Source: Luminiphilus sp051201685 (GTDB lineage Bacteria > Pseudomonadota > Gammaproteobacteria > Pseudomonadales > Halieaceae). Taken from it: a DNA stretch of 64,000 bases. Positions within the stretch are counted from its first letter, which is position 1. Each line of letters begins with the position of its first letter. Of the stretch, positions 1-9,096 are shown piece by piece. The stretch covers positions 1,364,001-1,428,000 of the forward strand of contig NZ_CP179213.1 of assembly GCF_051201685.1 (NCBI RefSeq). The letters run 5' to 3'. A program made the position numbers and the translations under genes. The notes beneath the pieces are model-generated. The model was not told where the DNA came from and did no database searches. It saw only the letters and a program-made list of their open reading frames with translations.

Positions 1-500
1 ATGGCCTCCGGACTTCCTCCGTAAAGCCAATCGTTATCAGCAAGGTTTGGAAATCCGTGTGCACCGTAGGCATCGGAACCATGGCACTGCGCGCAATTGT
101 TGCCAAACAAGCGACGTCCCATTTTTCGGACCTTGGGTTCAAAGGCAATCTCCTCAACGGGCAGCGCCAGATAGCGGTCTCTCATGGCCCGATACTGGTC
201 TTCAGCCTTGGCCACTCTTGCCTCGTACTGACCTGTTGAGGTCCAACCTAACAGACCTTGGTAGCTACCCATGCCGGGATACAGCGCCAGGTAACCCACC
301 GACCAAACGATGGTTGAAACAAACATATACACCCACCACGTAGGGAGCGGGGTGTCTAGCTCCTCTAGGCCGTCGTATTTGTGCCCCGTTGTTTTGATTT
401 CCTCAGCGGGTTTTTTTCGATTGCCAAGGAGGATCCAAAGGGTCGCCACCAGCTGGGCGACTGTCAATAAAATAATCCATCCGCTCCAGAAGTTACTCAC
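1..500 (-). CDS. ccoP: cbb3-type cytochrome c oxidase subunit III (partial, C-terminus beyond window)
   Basis: Diheme c-type cytochrome subunit of the high-affinity cbb3 terminal oxidase; it passes electrons towards CcoO/CcoN at the inner membrane. About 166 residues are visible. There are hydrophobic segments near residues 8-26 and 55-74, then a periplasmic stretch with one heme-c motif, CAQCH (residues 136-140). The second heme domain expected for the family lies beyond base 1. The start is GTG at 498-500, because an in-frame TAG sits two codons upstream. The GTG lies inside the end of ccoQ (8-base overlap GTGAGTAA), implying translational coupling. It is last of the visible ccoN-O-Q-P order. 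The truncation is only the window edge. Confidence 0.95.
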   Translation of the reverse strand, partial: MSNFWSGWIILLTVAQLVATLWILLGNRKKPAEEIKTTGHKYDGLEELDTPLPTWWVYMFVSTIVWSVGYLALYPGMGSYQGLLGWTSTGQYEARVAKAEDQYRAMRDRYLALPVEEIAFEPKVRKMGRRLFGNNCAQCHGSDAYGAHGFPNLADNDWLYGGSPEA

Positions 501-672
501 GATCTAGCACCTCGCTTCGCGTACGTTCAGCGACCTCTCGATCTGCAAAGGGCAGATTAGCCGCATCTTTAAAAGGTGTTTTTTGTTTGCGGCCGTAAGC
601 CCAAACAACGAGCCCAATAAAACTTACCAACATGAAGGCAGTACTGAGCCCACGCAAATCGTTGATGTCCAT
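493..672 (-). CDS. ccoQ: cbb3-type oxidase small subunit CcoQ
   Basis: A 59-residue protein, the usual size of CcoQ (FixQ), a small single-span subunit that stabilises the cbb3 complex in related bacteria. It starts MDINDLRGLSTAF, has one hydrophobic segment at about residues 11-27 (ending VVWAYG), then the basic, polar tail RKQKTPFKDAANLPFAD typical of the family. The start ATG lies one base after the ccoO stop, and the end overlaps the ccoP GTG by 8 bases. Position between ccoO and ccoP supports the identification as much as the sequence does. Confidence 0.9.
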   Translation of the reverse strand: MDINDLRGLSTAFMLVSFIGLVVWAYGRKQKTPFKDAANLPFADREVAERTRSEVLDRE

Positions 673-673
673 C

Positions 674-1282
674 TTAGCGCCGCGCCTTTATTAGCGTACC
701 TAGCTGCTGCAAGTAGGCGATGAGGGCATCGATTTCTCGCACGTCTGTAACGGCAGCCTCTGCACTCGCAATGTCTGCGTCGGTGTAGGGAACGCCCAGC
801 TTACGCAGTGTTGCGAGCTTTACAGGGGTTGTTTTGGCGTCGATCGTGTCCTCAAAAAGCCATGGGAATGCCGGCATGTTGGACTCGGGAATCACATCTC
901 TAGGGTTGTACAGGTGTGCCCGGTGCCATTCGTCACTGTAACGCTCGCCCACACGAGCAAGGTCTGGACCTGTGCGTTTGGAACCCCAGAGGAAGGGCCT
1001 GTCATAGGCGAATTCGCCTGCGACTGAGTAATGCCCATAGCGTTCCGTCTCGGCACGAAGGGGGCGTATCATTTGCGAATGGCAGGTATGGCATCCTTCG
1101 CGAATGTAAATGTCTCGCCCTTCGAGCTGAAGCGCCGAATAGGGTTTCAGTCCCTCTATCGGTGTTGTGCTATTTTTTGAAAAAGCCAATGGCACCAGCT
1201 CGACGAGCGTACCAAAGCTGATGGCAACAATAATCAGGGCCACCATGAGGCTCGGGGTTCGTTCTATTTTGTCATGTTTCAT
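674..1282 (-). CDS. ccoO: cbb3-type cytochrome c oxidase subunit II
   Basis: Monoheme membrane-anchored cytochrome c subunit of cbb3 oxidase, 202 residues (normal length). It has an N-terminal transmembrane anchor at about residues 12-34, then a periplasmic cytochrome domain with heme motif CHTCH at residues 64-68 inside the family-typical context GCHTCHSQMIRP. A later ESNMPAFPWLF stretch supplies the likely methionine ligand. It lies 12 bases downstream of ccoN and one base before ccoQ, so the four genes form one operon transcribed leftwards. Confidence 0.97.
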   Translation of the reverse strand: MKHDKIERTPSLMVALIIVAISFGTLVELVPLAFSKNSTTPIEGLKPYSALQLEGRDIYIREGCHTCHSQMIRPLRAETERYGHYSVAGEFAYDRPFLWGSKRTGPDLARVGERYSDEWHRAHLYNPRDVIPESNMPAFPWLFEDTIDAKTTPVKLATLRKLGVPYTDADIASAEAAVTDVREIDALIAYLQQLGTLIKARR

Positions 1283-1294
1283 AAGCTGTCCCCC

Positions 1295-2740
1295 TTAGAC
1301 CGTCGCAACAGCGGGTTCGGTTTGTGTTGCCACGTCGGTAATCTCTTTTCGTGTGGTCATCCACACGTTATAGGCCATGACCAACATGCCACTGAAAAAG
1401 ATGAGGCCGCCGATCATGCGCACAACATAGCCGGGGTGGCTTGCGACTAGGGATTCCACGAACGTGTAGGTCAGCGTGCCGTCCTCGTTATAAGCCCGCC
1501 ACATAAGTCCCTGCATAATGCCATTGACCCACATTGATGCGATGTAGAGAACCGTGCCGATGGTAGACATCCAAAAATGCAGGTTAATTAAGGCGACGCT
1601 ATGCATTTGCTCTTTGCCAAAGAGCTTTGGAATGAGGTGGTATAGCGATCCGATAGAGATCATGGCCACCCATCCCAGTGCACCAGAGTGAACATGGCCA
1701 ATCGTCCAGTCGGTGTAATGAGATAAGGAATTGACGGTCTTGATCGCCATCATCGGGCCTTCGAAAGTCGACATGCCATAGAAGGAGAGACTGACGACCA
1801 AGAAGCGCAAGATGGGATCGTCCTTGAGCTTATCCCAAGCCCCGGACAACGTCATAATGCCGTTGATCATTCCGCCCCAAGATGGCGCCAACAGAATGAG
1901 GCTCATTACCATGCCCAGGCTCTGCGCCCAGTCGGGTAGAGCGGTGTAATGAAGGTGATGAGGCCCTGCCCAAATGTAGATCGATACTAATGCCCAGAAA
2001 TGGACAATGGATAGCCGGTACGAATAGACAGGGCGTTCTGCTTGTTTGGGTACAAAGTAGTACATCATGCCCAAGAAGCCTGCTGTCAGAAAAAAGCCGA
2101 CCGCATTATGGCCGTACCACCATTGCACCATGGCATCTACAGCACCCGCATATGCCGAATAGGATTTGGTCATACTCACCGGCAGTGCGGCGCTATTGAC
2201 GATGTGGAGAATAGCAACCGTTACGATAAACGCGCCAAAAAACCAGTTGGCCACATAGATGTGTTCGACCTGACGTTTGATGATCGTGCCGAAAAATACA
2301 ACTGCGTAGACGACCCAAACAACCGCCAGCAAAATATCGATGGGCCACTCGAGCTCGGCGTACTCTTTGGATGTCGTCAATCCCATAGGGAGGGTTATTG
2401 CAGCCGCTACGATGACCGCCTGCCAGCCCCAAAAGGTAAATGCGGCGAGGTTGTCAGAGAGAAGCCGTGCTTGGCAGGTTCGTTGCACCACGTAGTAAGA
2501 GGTCGCAAAAAGTGCAGAGCCGCCAAAGGCAAAAATGACGGCGTTGGTGTGCAGCGGGCGCAGTCTACCGAAGCTCGTCCAGGGCAGGTCAAAGTTTAAC
2601 GCTGGCCATGCTAGCTGGGCAGCAATCCACACCCCAATGCCCATACCCACAATGCCCCAAACCACCGTCATAATGGCAAATTGACGCACGACCTTGTAGT
2701 TGTAGGTAACCGGTAAAGTTTCTAGTCCAGCGGTTGCCAT
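1295..2740 (-). CDS. ccoN: cbb3-type cytochrome c oxidase catalytic subunit I
   Basis: Catalytic heme-copper subunit that reduces oxygen to water and pumps protons. 481 residues, normal length, with about twelve membrane segments. Family hallmarks are visible: the N-terminal histidine in LRPLHTNAVIFAFGG, the active-site block WYGHNAVGFFL, the histidine pair in AGPHHLHYTALPDW, and the paired heme ligands in TIGHVHSGALGW. It is the first gene of ccoNOQP; its promoter should lie in the 150-base gap before the Yip1-family gene. I found no convincing Anr/FNR box there, so oxygen control cannot be claimed from sequence. Confidence 0.98.
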   Translation of the reverse strand: MATAGLETLPVTYNYKVVRQFAIMTVVWGIVGMGIGVWIAAQLAWPALNFDLPWTSFGRLRPLHTNAVIFAFGGSALFATSYYVVQRTCQARLLSDNLAAFTFWGWQAVIVAAAITLPMGLTTSKEYAELEWPIDILLAVVWVVYAVVFFGTIIKRQVEHIYVANWFFGAFIVTVAILHIVNSAALPVSMTKSYSAYAGAVDAMVQWWYGHNAVGFFLTAGFLGMMYYFVPKQAERPVYSYRLSIVHFWALVSIYIWAGPHHLHYTALPDWAQSLGMVMSLILLAPSWGGMINGIMTLSGAWDKLKDDPILRFLVVSLSFYGMSTFEGPMMAIKTVNSLSHYTDWTIGHVHSGALGWVAMISIGSLYHLIPKLFGKEQMHSVALINLHFWMSTIGTVLYIASMWVNGIMQGLMWRAYNEDGTLTYTFVESLVASHPGYVVRMIGGLIFFSGMLVMAYNVWMTTRKEITDVATQTEPAVATV

Positions 2741-2890
2741 AGTTATTCACCTCAGTCAGCACAGCCCGTGGTGCCCCCGCACCTCATAGCCCTGCATATT
2801 TCGCAGCATCTTGAGCCGTTCCCAAGATACGCACTACTTAACTTTTTGCGGAGTTCGTATTTCGAACCCTCGTGATTATTGGCAACCCAC

Positions 2891-3493
2891 TCAGTCAGTA
2901 AACGCCGGCATGGCTCCCCAGTCCCACAACAGGGTCGTGGCAACCAGCAAACACACCAGCATCACGAGGGAGACGCCAATAACGGCGCTGGCGAAGAGAA
3001 AGCCTCGTGACTCTGGAATCTTCATGACGATGGGAATGCCATTATAAAGCAAATAAGTTGACCAACAGACTGCGAATACTCCGATCAACATATCCAGCCA
3101 CAGAACGGGGTAAAACCCGACCGCGCCCGCGATGAAGAGTGGTGTGGCACAAACACTCGCGATCAAAATGCCTTTAATAAAGGAAGATTGAGCGCCATAG
3201 GTTTCGGACATCCAGTGGATGAAATAACCAATTGCTACGACGCAGGACACCATGCCGCCGTAAAACAGAAAGCTGATAAGCCTGGCGCTTTCATCGGTAA
3301 GTCGGATGACATCCCGTCCCACACCGACGGTCCAGCCCACTTGGGTGGTGCCGATATACCAAGCATAGGCGGGCAAGATCGCCCAAATTAGCGGATAAAG
3401 CAGCATCAGTGCTTGGCTCGTATCATCGAGCTGCGCCAAGCGGCGCCAAGCGGCACTGGGCTTGGTCATGATGCCCAAGCTGTGATGGAACAT
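2891..3493 (-). CDS. Yip1-family integral membrane protein
   Basis: A 200-residue inner-membrane protein with about five hydrophobic segments after a short polar N-terminus that begins MFHHSLGIMTKPSAAWRRL. This resembles the usual start of bacterial YIP1-domain proteins: a short opening, a 'xxPxxxW' turn, then clustered helices. The first ATG is preferred because AAGGGA lies about eight bases upstream; a second ATG eight codons in is possible. It lies upstream of ccoN on the same strand, 150 bases away. Function is unknown; membrane organisation is the family-level guess. Family call moderately sure. Confidence 0.75.
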   Translation of the reverse strand: MFHHSLGIMTKPSAAWRRLAQLDDTSQALMLLYPLIWAILPAYAWYIGTTQVGWTVGVGRDVIRLTDESARLISFLFYGGMVSCVVAIGYFIHWMSETYGAQSSFIKGILIASVCATPLFIAGAVGFYPVLWLDMLIGVFAVCWSTYLLYNGIPIVMKIPESRGFLFASAVIGVSLVMLVCLLVATTLLWDWGAMPAFTD

Positions 3494-3627
3494 GGCTCTA
3501 TTCCCTTTAAATTAGTGTGGTTATTATACGCCGTTATAAGACTCGCCGTCGAGAGATTTTACAGCGAGTGAAGCGGCTAAAAAACTGGCGGCTTTAAGGA
3601 GTTCATTCATTATTATGGCAGCATGGT

Positions 3628-6600
3628 TTAGCGGGTAATAATTGGTAACTCGTTGCGCAGGGCCTCGGGCAAGAGCTGCTCGGTAGCAAATGTTTCGAGG
3701 AAGTCGATACCAAGCCGCTGAGCTCGGGCGTCATCTTGGCTATCACGCAATACAACGTGCTCTCCAACAAGGTGGTGCATATCACTGATCGTCTGATGTA
3801 GCGCTAAAAGCTTTTCGTCCTCAAGGTCTTCAGACCAGAGGGCGCTGTCCAGAGCGACAGTATGCGGCTTGAGCTTCTGCAGCACTGACGTGTTGCCGCG
3901 TTTTGGGTTGACCTCTGCAACTGAAATTTGGCAGCCGATGGAACGCAAGGTGCTACAAAAATAAGCTGCATCATTATCCTCCCGAAGTCGAGCTGAATCG
4001 GTTAACTCGAACCACAGGCGATCGGTCCCAATACCGCTCTCGGAGACCTCGTGAAGTAAAAAATCGAGAAACTCTGGATGCAGGGCGGCCTCGGTGCAAA
4101 TGCGAAGCTGAAAAAGTGGTGGGGTTCGCCCCGCAGCCACCACCGACTCTGCAAAGCGACAAGTGTTACTGACTTTTGAGCAATCGGTTGCTATTGCTAG
4201 GGCGGTTGTTGGGTATTGTTGGCGTTGTTCGACAGTATTTCCAAACGCCATCCCGTTGGAAAGTACCTCGTAGCGGGTTTGCACCACAGCAGCATCATTA
4301 AGGGTCCGACGGTGCACAGGCCTCACAGAAAATTGCGGCGGCGGCGTCTCTTTTTGAAGCAGCGCATAAGTCTCTCTTACAGCGCTGGCAAGATTGCTGA
4401 GCTTCGGAGGTGGTGCGGCAACCACGCCGGTATTGGGTGCTGTTGCGAGACCCTGTTTGGCGATGTCTTCAAGGTTTATCCAAAGCGCTTCAGCGCTGGA
4501 AATGCCGCTATCGATGGCCGCAATGCCAATGCCTGCAGGAGGTGCTGAACTGCTGTTATCAGTGAGTAGTCCTAGGAGTTGTTCAATATTTTCAGTGCCG
4601 ACGATGATGCCATGAGTTGCCTGAGACAGAGAGCCCTCGTATTCAATAGCAACCGCACCACTAAGCAGTTTGGCAGTCACCTGCTGTGCACCCGCTGAGT
4701 TCTCTGCATGTATCGCCAGCGCACAGCTTGTTGCTCCTTTGCGGCGAGCCCTTCGAATATGACTTTGAGCGACATCAATCATTTCTGAGCGTGATTGTGT
4801 CAATGACTTGGATGAGCTGTTGGGCGCGCTGAGATCTTCTTGCCGTTTTTCTAATGTTTGAAAAACACTGCGCTCAATAATTGGCAGTTCGTCTGAGGGG
4901 GCGAGTGGTTTCAATCGATTGCTGAGCTGCCGTGCCAGTTGAATCAGATTGATGTCTTTAACCTTAAAGCCTTGTTCGTTAGCAAAAGCGAAACGCGTCG
5001 AGTTGGTGTTTTTCCAAATAAGCTGCAGGTTTTGCGTCGAATCCTCAGACAGCCTTTCAGAAATCCAACTCTTTAACTTAAGTTGATGTGCACGCTTCAC
5101 CCAGTTTTCGAGGCGAGGGAGTGCAGCTAGGCGTTCTGAGAATCTTGGCTCGGTAAATATTTCCGGCTCGGGAAGAGACGAGGCCGCGAGGGTGACAGGC
5201 TCGTCGCCGCTAAGTTGCTGCTGGAGCTGTTGCAAGCACGCTTGCGCTTCGATCGACAAAAATTCATCCCCTAAACCCTGGGGAAGTTCTCGCGTTATTT
5301 TTTTAGCGGCATCGGGTTTAAGGGGAAGTCCTGTCTCCATAGTGCGTTGCAATGAATTGTTAATTCGTGAGATTCGGTTGAGGACTGTGTCGTAAAACAA
5401 TGAGTTGTCGTCTCGCAGTTGGATCAACACCAATTCATCGCGAAGGAAGGAATCGATCAGACCAAGAAGGCTAGCGGGCATGAGTCCGTCGGGGAGCAGG
5501 TGGCTCAAATCGTTCTCGACCCTTTGGCCCGCCTGCTCGCGCTTTTCCTTGCCATCTTCAGCGGCGATCTGGCGTTGAATATTCCGCTGCTGTTGTTTGA
5601 GCATGGTAACCGCAAGCCCGTTAATTTTAATGAGTGCTTTCTCGAAAACATCGAGACTGCCATCAAACTCGCGTTGGATGGCACTCAAAGCGTCATCAAT
5701 TTTTTGCTCAACGCGCGCACTATTTTTTGGTGCGAGGGAGCTCAGTTCACTCAAACGCTCAATCAGAAGCCGCGCCGGGTGCTCCCGGTCCTCAAAAAAA
5801 GAAGCATCGGTCAGCGAGAGCTCTGCAAGTGGTAGCTTTAAGTTATCAAAACTTCGACTTACTTTGTCTGAGAGCGGCAGGGTATCAAACATGGTTCGGT
5901 ACAAATTATCGATCAGCTGCACACTGCCTTTCAAAGGCTGTAGCGACGCGTCAAGCTGATCTAGGCCTAGTTGATTGACCAAAGGTTCCGAATGAGAGAC
6001 TCCTTCACCAGTTTGTCGCAAAACAGCAATAGTTTGCGCCACCTCAGCGGCTTTTTCGTTGAGTTGCGCCTCGGATAGCGGATTTTCTGGTTGCTCCGAT
6101 GGCAGCGCGGGCAAACGCAGTCTTGCTAACATTGCGGCGTCGATTGTGAGGGTTTCTGATGACGAGCTGCGCCCGGGCAAATACTCTGTGAAACCCTCCA
6201 TCTGCGCCAAAGTCACCAGTGACGAGGCCGCTGTTGCCGCATCCTTGGGGGTCATGCCACTGGCGGAGTAGGGCAAGTTTGTTGCTACGGCATCAGATCT
6301 GGAATTCGTTGGCGTTTCTTTTTGGCTCAGAGGTCCGGCATTGGCAGCAGCACCTCGGTTGGGCCTTAACGCACTGGGCGTTAAACCCACCAGGGGGGCG
6401 TTTTCTGGGTTAGTGCCGGTGGTTTCGCTGGCCGTTTGGGAAGGGTTTACCGTAGCTTCAGCGTTGATTTCAGTCGCAGGGAACTCGTCATAGGATGCCA
6501 GAACCGCATTGAGTTCTTGGTACAGCGCGCCAGCTTCCGGAAGTAAATTGCGGGTAAAAGACCGGTCGAGCTCGGCTATGATGAAATCAGGCAAATTGAG

Positions 6601-7119
6601 TTGTTCAATGTAGCGACGATACGCGGTGGTCAGGCCTCGTAAACCAAAAGGCAGTCGAATGGTCAGCGGGTCAACATCTAGTAGCGTTCCCAAGCCCGAA
6701 GTCAGCGACTGCAATTGGTTCCAATACCTCTCGGAGCCTGCTTGAACAATTTGGTCGATCCCGGCGCTGTTGTCGAAGGTTCTAAGGTCCAGGAGGTCGA
6801 GCTCGGCGGGCAGCTTATTATCGCCTTTGGATAGCCCACGCTCATTGACTAAGTTGCCAAAGGCAAGGTCAATCTCCACAAGCAGTGTGGTAACAAAGTC
6901 CTTGCCTCGAGATTTTAATGCAGAGAAGGCTTCAAATGCTTGAGTGCGTTGGTCGGGCGCCAATTTTGCACTGGCCGATAAATTAAACAGATGGTCTGCC
7001 ATCGCCTCGGTCACCAGACTCAGGCGAGGCTGTAAAAGCTTGCCAGTGTACTGCCTCAGCGCCATGATGCGCGCTGAAGACTTGGCTGGGGCGGCGCTGT
7101 CTGGATTTTCCCGTGTCAT
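3628..7119 (-). CDS. DUF1631 family protein with C-terminal degenerate EAL-like domain
   Basis: A 1163-residue cytoplasmic protein without signal peptide or membrane segments. The first 800 or so residues fit the DUF1631 family of gammaproteobacteria: long, acidic, Gln/Leu/Ser-rich helical sequence with a low-complexity Ser/Thr/Asn/Pro stretch around residues 215-300. Residues about 930-1150 resemble an EAL (cyclic-di-GMP phosphodiesterase) fold, with the tract LWFELTDSARL in place of the usual E(I/L)TE helix and RSIGCQISVAEVN in place of the LGxxxALDDFG loop. The catalytic EAL and DDF acidic residues are missing, so an enzymatic role is unlikely and a binding or scaffold role is inferred. 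It is divergent from ung. Molecular role not known to me. Confidence 0.8.
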   Translation of the reverse strand: MTRENPDSAAPAKSSARIMALRQYTGKLLQPRLSLVTEAMADHLFNLSASAKLAPDQRTQAFEAFSALKSRGKDFVTTLLVEIDLAFGNLVNERGLSKGDNKLPAELDLLDLRTFDNSAGIDQIVQAGSERYWNQLQSLTSGLGTLLDVDPLTIRLPFGLRGLTTAYRRYIEQLNLPDFIIAELDRSFTRNLLPEAGALYQELNAVLASYDEFPATEINAEATVNPSQTASETTGTNPENAPLVGLTPSALRPNRGAAANAGPLSQKETPTNSRSDAVATNLPYSASGMTPKDAATAASSLVTLAQMEGFTEYLPGRSSSSETLTIDAAMLARLRLPALPSEQPENPLSEAQLNEKAAEVAQTIAVLRQTGEGVSHSEPLVNQLGLDQLDASLQPLKGSVQLIDNLYRTMFDTLPLSDKVSRSFDNLKLPLAELSLTDASFFEDREHPARLLIERLSELSSLAPKNSARVEQKIDDALSAIQREFDGSLDVFEKALIKINGLAVTMLKQQQRNIQRQIAAEDGKEKREQAGQRVENDLSHLLPDGLMPASLLGLIDSFLRDELVLIQLRDDNSLFYDTVLNRISRINNSLQRTMETGLPLKPDAAKKITRELPQGLGDEFLSIEAQACLQQLQQQLSGDEPVTLAASSLPEPEIFTEPRFSERLAALPRLENWVKRAHQLKLKSWISERLSEDSTQNLQLIWKNTNSTRFAFANEQGFKVKDINLIQLARQLSNRLKPLAPSDELPIIERSVFQTLEKRQEDLSAPNSSSKSLTQSRSEMIDVAQSHIRRARRKGATSCALAIHAENSAGAQQVTAKLLSGAVAIEYEGSLSQATHGIIVGTENIEQLLGLLTDNSSSAPPAGIGIAAIDSGISSAEALWINLEDIAKQGLATAPNTGVVAAPPPKLSNLASAVRETYALLQKETPPPQFSVRPVHRRTLNDAAVVQTRYEVLSNGMAFGNTVEQRQQYPTTALAIATDCSKVSNTCRFAESVVAAGRTPPLFQLRICTEAALHPEFLDFLLHEVSESGIGTDRLWFELTDSARLREDNDAAYFCSTLRSIGCQISVAEVNPKRGNTSVLQKLKPHTVALDSALWSEDLEDEKLLALHQTISDMHHLVGEHVVLRDSQDDARAQRLGIDFLETFATEQLLPEALRNELPIITR

Positions 7120-7208
7120 AGCTCACCAAAATTACTGCCCTGCGATTGTGTCGCCTGCGGGCTCGATATGCCAGTCCCTAATTTTTGGGCTGCCATGGGG
7201 AAACATTA

Positions 7209-7916
7209 ATGGATTCAAGTTTCACAGACGCCCAGCCTAATAGGCCGCGCTTGCGGTCAGAGTGGTTGGAGACCTTAGGTGCTACGTTGGCGGAACCCGA
7301 AATGCAAACCCTCGCGCGATTTTTGCGTGACGAGAAAGCGAGGGGAAAAGTTGTGTACCCCCCCGGATCGGAGATTTTTAATGCGCTTCAGTTAACGCCT
7401 CCTCAAACGGTCCGAGTGATAATTTTAGGACAAGACCCCTACCACGGCCCCGATCAGGCCCACGGGCTCAGTTTTTCCGTACGCAAGGGAGTGGCTGTTC
7501 CGCCCTCGCTGCGCAACATTTTTAAGGAGCTCCAGCGTGACCTTGGTATAGAGCGCCCCCTTCACGGTTGCCTAAACCACTGGGCTGAGCAGGGGGTGCT
7601 CTTGTTAAATTCGGTGCTTACCGTCGAATCAGGCTTAGCGGGCTCTCATCAGAATCTTGGCTGGGAGCGGTTTACCGACCGCGTCGTAGCTACAGTCAGG
7701 GATGGCGGCAAGCCAGCCGTGTTCATGCTCTGGGGGGCTCATGCGCGAAAAAAAGCGGCCGCGCTGGAGGGTTTGGCCCACTGTGTACTCACAGCACCTC
7801 ACCCGTCCCCTCTATCGGCCCATCGAGGATTCCTCGGTTGTGGTCATTTTTCTAAAGCCAACGAGTTTCTAGAGCGCTGTGGCCGGGGTGCCATTGATTG
7901 GTCGTTGCCTGATTAG
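7209..7916 (+). CDS. ung: Uracil-DNA glycosylase
   Basis: Family 1 uracil-DNA glycosylase, which removes uracil from DNA as the first step of base-excision repair. 235 residues, normal length. The water-activating motif GQDPYHG is at residues 74-80 (Asp76), followed by AHGLSFSV; GVLLLNSVLTV and the DNA-intercalating loop APHPSPLSAHRGF are also present. The start at 7209 is chosen over an ATG eight codons upstream because GGGGAA lies seven bases before it. It is divergent from the DUF1631 gene and convergent with ygfZ. Confidence 0.97.
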   Translation: MDSSFTDAQPNRPRLRSEWLETLGATLAEPEMQTLARFLRDEKARGKVVYPPGSEIFNALQLTPPQTVRVIILGQDPYHGPDQAHGLSFSVRKGVAVPPSLRNIFKELQRDLGIERPLHGCLNHWAEQGVLLLNSVLTVESGLAGSHQNLGWERFTDRVVATVRDGGKPAVFMLWGAHARKKAAALEGLAHCVLTAPHPSPLSAHRGFLGCGHFSKANEFLERCGRGAIDWSLPD

Positions 7917-7944
7917 CCTCTTTGGCTGAGCCGCGAGTATATGC

Positions 7945-7974
7945 AGCCTGCCGAGGCGGATTTTTAGGCAGGCT
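7945..7974. other. Inverted repeat between convergent ung and ygfZ
   Basis: Perfect 8-base arms AGCCTGCC (7945-7952) and GGCAGGCT (7967-7974) flank a 14-base loop. The right arm overlaps the last codons of ygfZ. It sits where two genes converge, so a bidirectional terminator is possible, but neither side has a T-run. Structure seen; function unproven. Confidence 0.35.
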
Positions 7975-8920
7975 TGGATTCCATAGAGTAGTGCATAGGC
8001 GTATCGCCGAGGGTGATTGCCTGTTTCGTATCCTCTGCTACCACGGTTTTACCAGCGGCAGCTTCGACGGCCTCTACTAAAACGACGCTCCCTTCAGCAT
8101 GGTTAGCCGCGTTAACGACGCTTCCAACGGTGCGGGAGTCAGCTTCACTGATTAACTTTAGCCCTTCGACGGGACACGGGATTGCTCCTTTGCCAAGGTA
8201 AAGACGTCTTTTGGGTGTTCCTCGCCAGTGCAATCTCGCAATAATTTCCTGGCCGGTGTAACAGCCCTTGTCGAAGCTCACCCACCCGGCCAAATCGTAG
8301 CTAAGGTCTTGAGGTAGGTACTTACCCGTTGTGGCAGCGGTGATTCGTGCTTCACCCCGTAAGCAGCTAGCGGCGCGCCAAGCTGATGCATAGTCCTCGG
8401 CTGATGTAGCGTCAGGGTTAGGGGCCATCTGGCTAGAATCCCTAGGGATAAGCAGCGCGGCGTGTTCAGCAACCGGAATCAGCCATCCCTGCGCCACAGC
8501 TTCGGCCCGATTTTCTGTCATGAGATGGCGTTCAGCGCCAAAGTGGCGCCACGCTTCGCTTCCGGTAACCCCCCAGGGCCGGTCTGGTAAACGGGTAAGT
8601 TCGGCTTTGCTGAACATTAAGTATTTGGTGAGATGCGCCAACAATAAGTCGGCCAAGCAGTCTGATACCCGCAAAATAAGGTGTTCGGGCTCTATAACAA
8701 GGGCGCGGAAATCGGCGATCACTCGGCCTTTTACGTCACAAAAAGCACCGGCTATGACATCGAGTGCCTGCGCTTGGGCAAAGTCGGCGGTGGTCTGCCC
8801 TTGGAGAAATTTACAGGCATCATGGCCCTTGAGTTGGAGCAACGCCTCGTGAGTGAGAGGCGCCCAGCCATTGATAAATCCGTCCATTATGGTTGAAGAA
8901 TTGGGCGGTGAGTCTGTCAT
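7964..8920 (-). CDS. ygfZ: YgfZ/GcvT-like folate-binding iron-sulfur cluster protein
   Basis: Homolog of E. coli YgfZ (bacterial counterpart of mitochondrial IBA57), a tetrahydrofolate-binding protein that helps maintain certain Fe-S enzymes. 318 residues. The diagnostic signature KGCYTGQE is at residues 218-225 with its conserved cysteine (Cys220), followed by IIARLHWRG. The neighbour is divergent sdhE, the usual partner in gammaproteobacteria. The start is uncertain: ATG at 8920 and ATG at 8887 both lack a strong Shine-Dalgarno; the longer form is given. Confidence 0.93.
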   Translation of the reverse strand: MTDSPPNSSTIMDGFINGWAPLTHEALLQLKGHDACKFLQGQTTADFAQAQALDVIAGAFCDVKGRVIADFRALVIEPEHLILRVSDCLADLLLAHLTKYLMFSKAELTRLPDRPWGVTGSEAWRHFGAERHLMTENRAEAVAQGWLIPVAEHAALLIPRDSSQMAPNPDATSAEDYASAWRAASCLRGEARITAATTGKYLPQDLSYDLAGWVSFDKGCYTGQEIIARLHWRGTPKRRLYLGKGAIPCPVEGLKLISEADSRTVGSVVNAANHAEGSVVLVEAVEAAAGKTVVAEDTKQAITLGDTPMHYSMESKPA

Positions 8921-9096
8921 GGGTCGGGGCCTAAGGGTCAGTTGCTTGGTATTGTATGTTAATTTCGGGTAATTCCAACGCGCCCGAATGACAATAGCTG
9001 GCTGGTTTTTTACGCTACTGTATGACCTGACTGCAGGGCCGAGTGCAGAGCGCCTGTGAGAACGGCCTTACCCGAGGCAGTATTAGTGGAGATCTC

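Noticed and set aside
47..507. Plus-strand frames of 60-98 codons over ccoP
   Set aside because: Shadows of the coding strand: ccoP on the minus strand has clear helices and a heme motif.
2741..2890. Possible Anr/FNR box before ccoN
   Set aside because: No TTGAT-N4-ATCAA-like palindrome found; the nearest text, CTTGA...AAG, is too degenerate.
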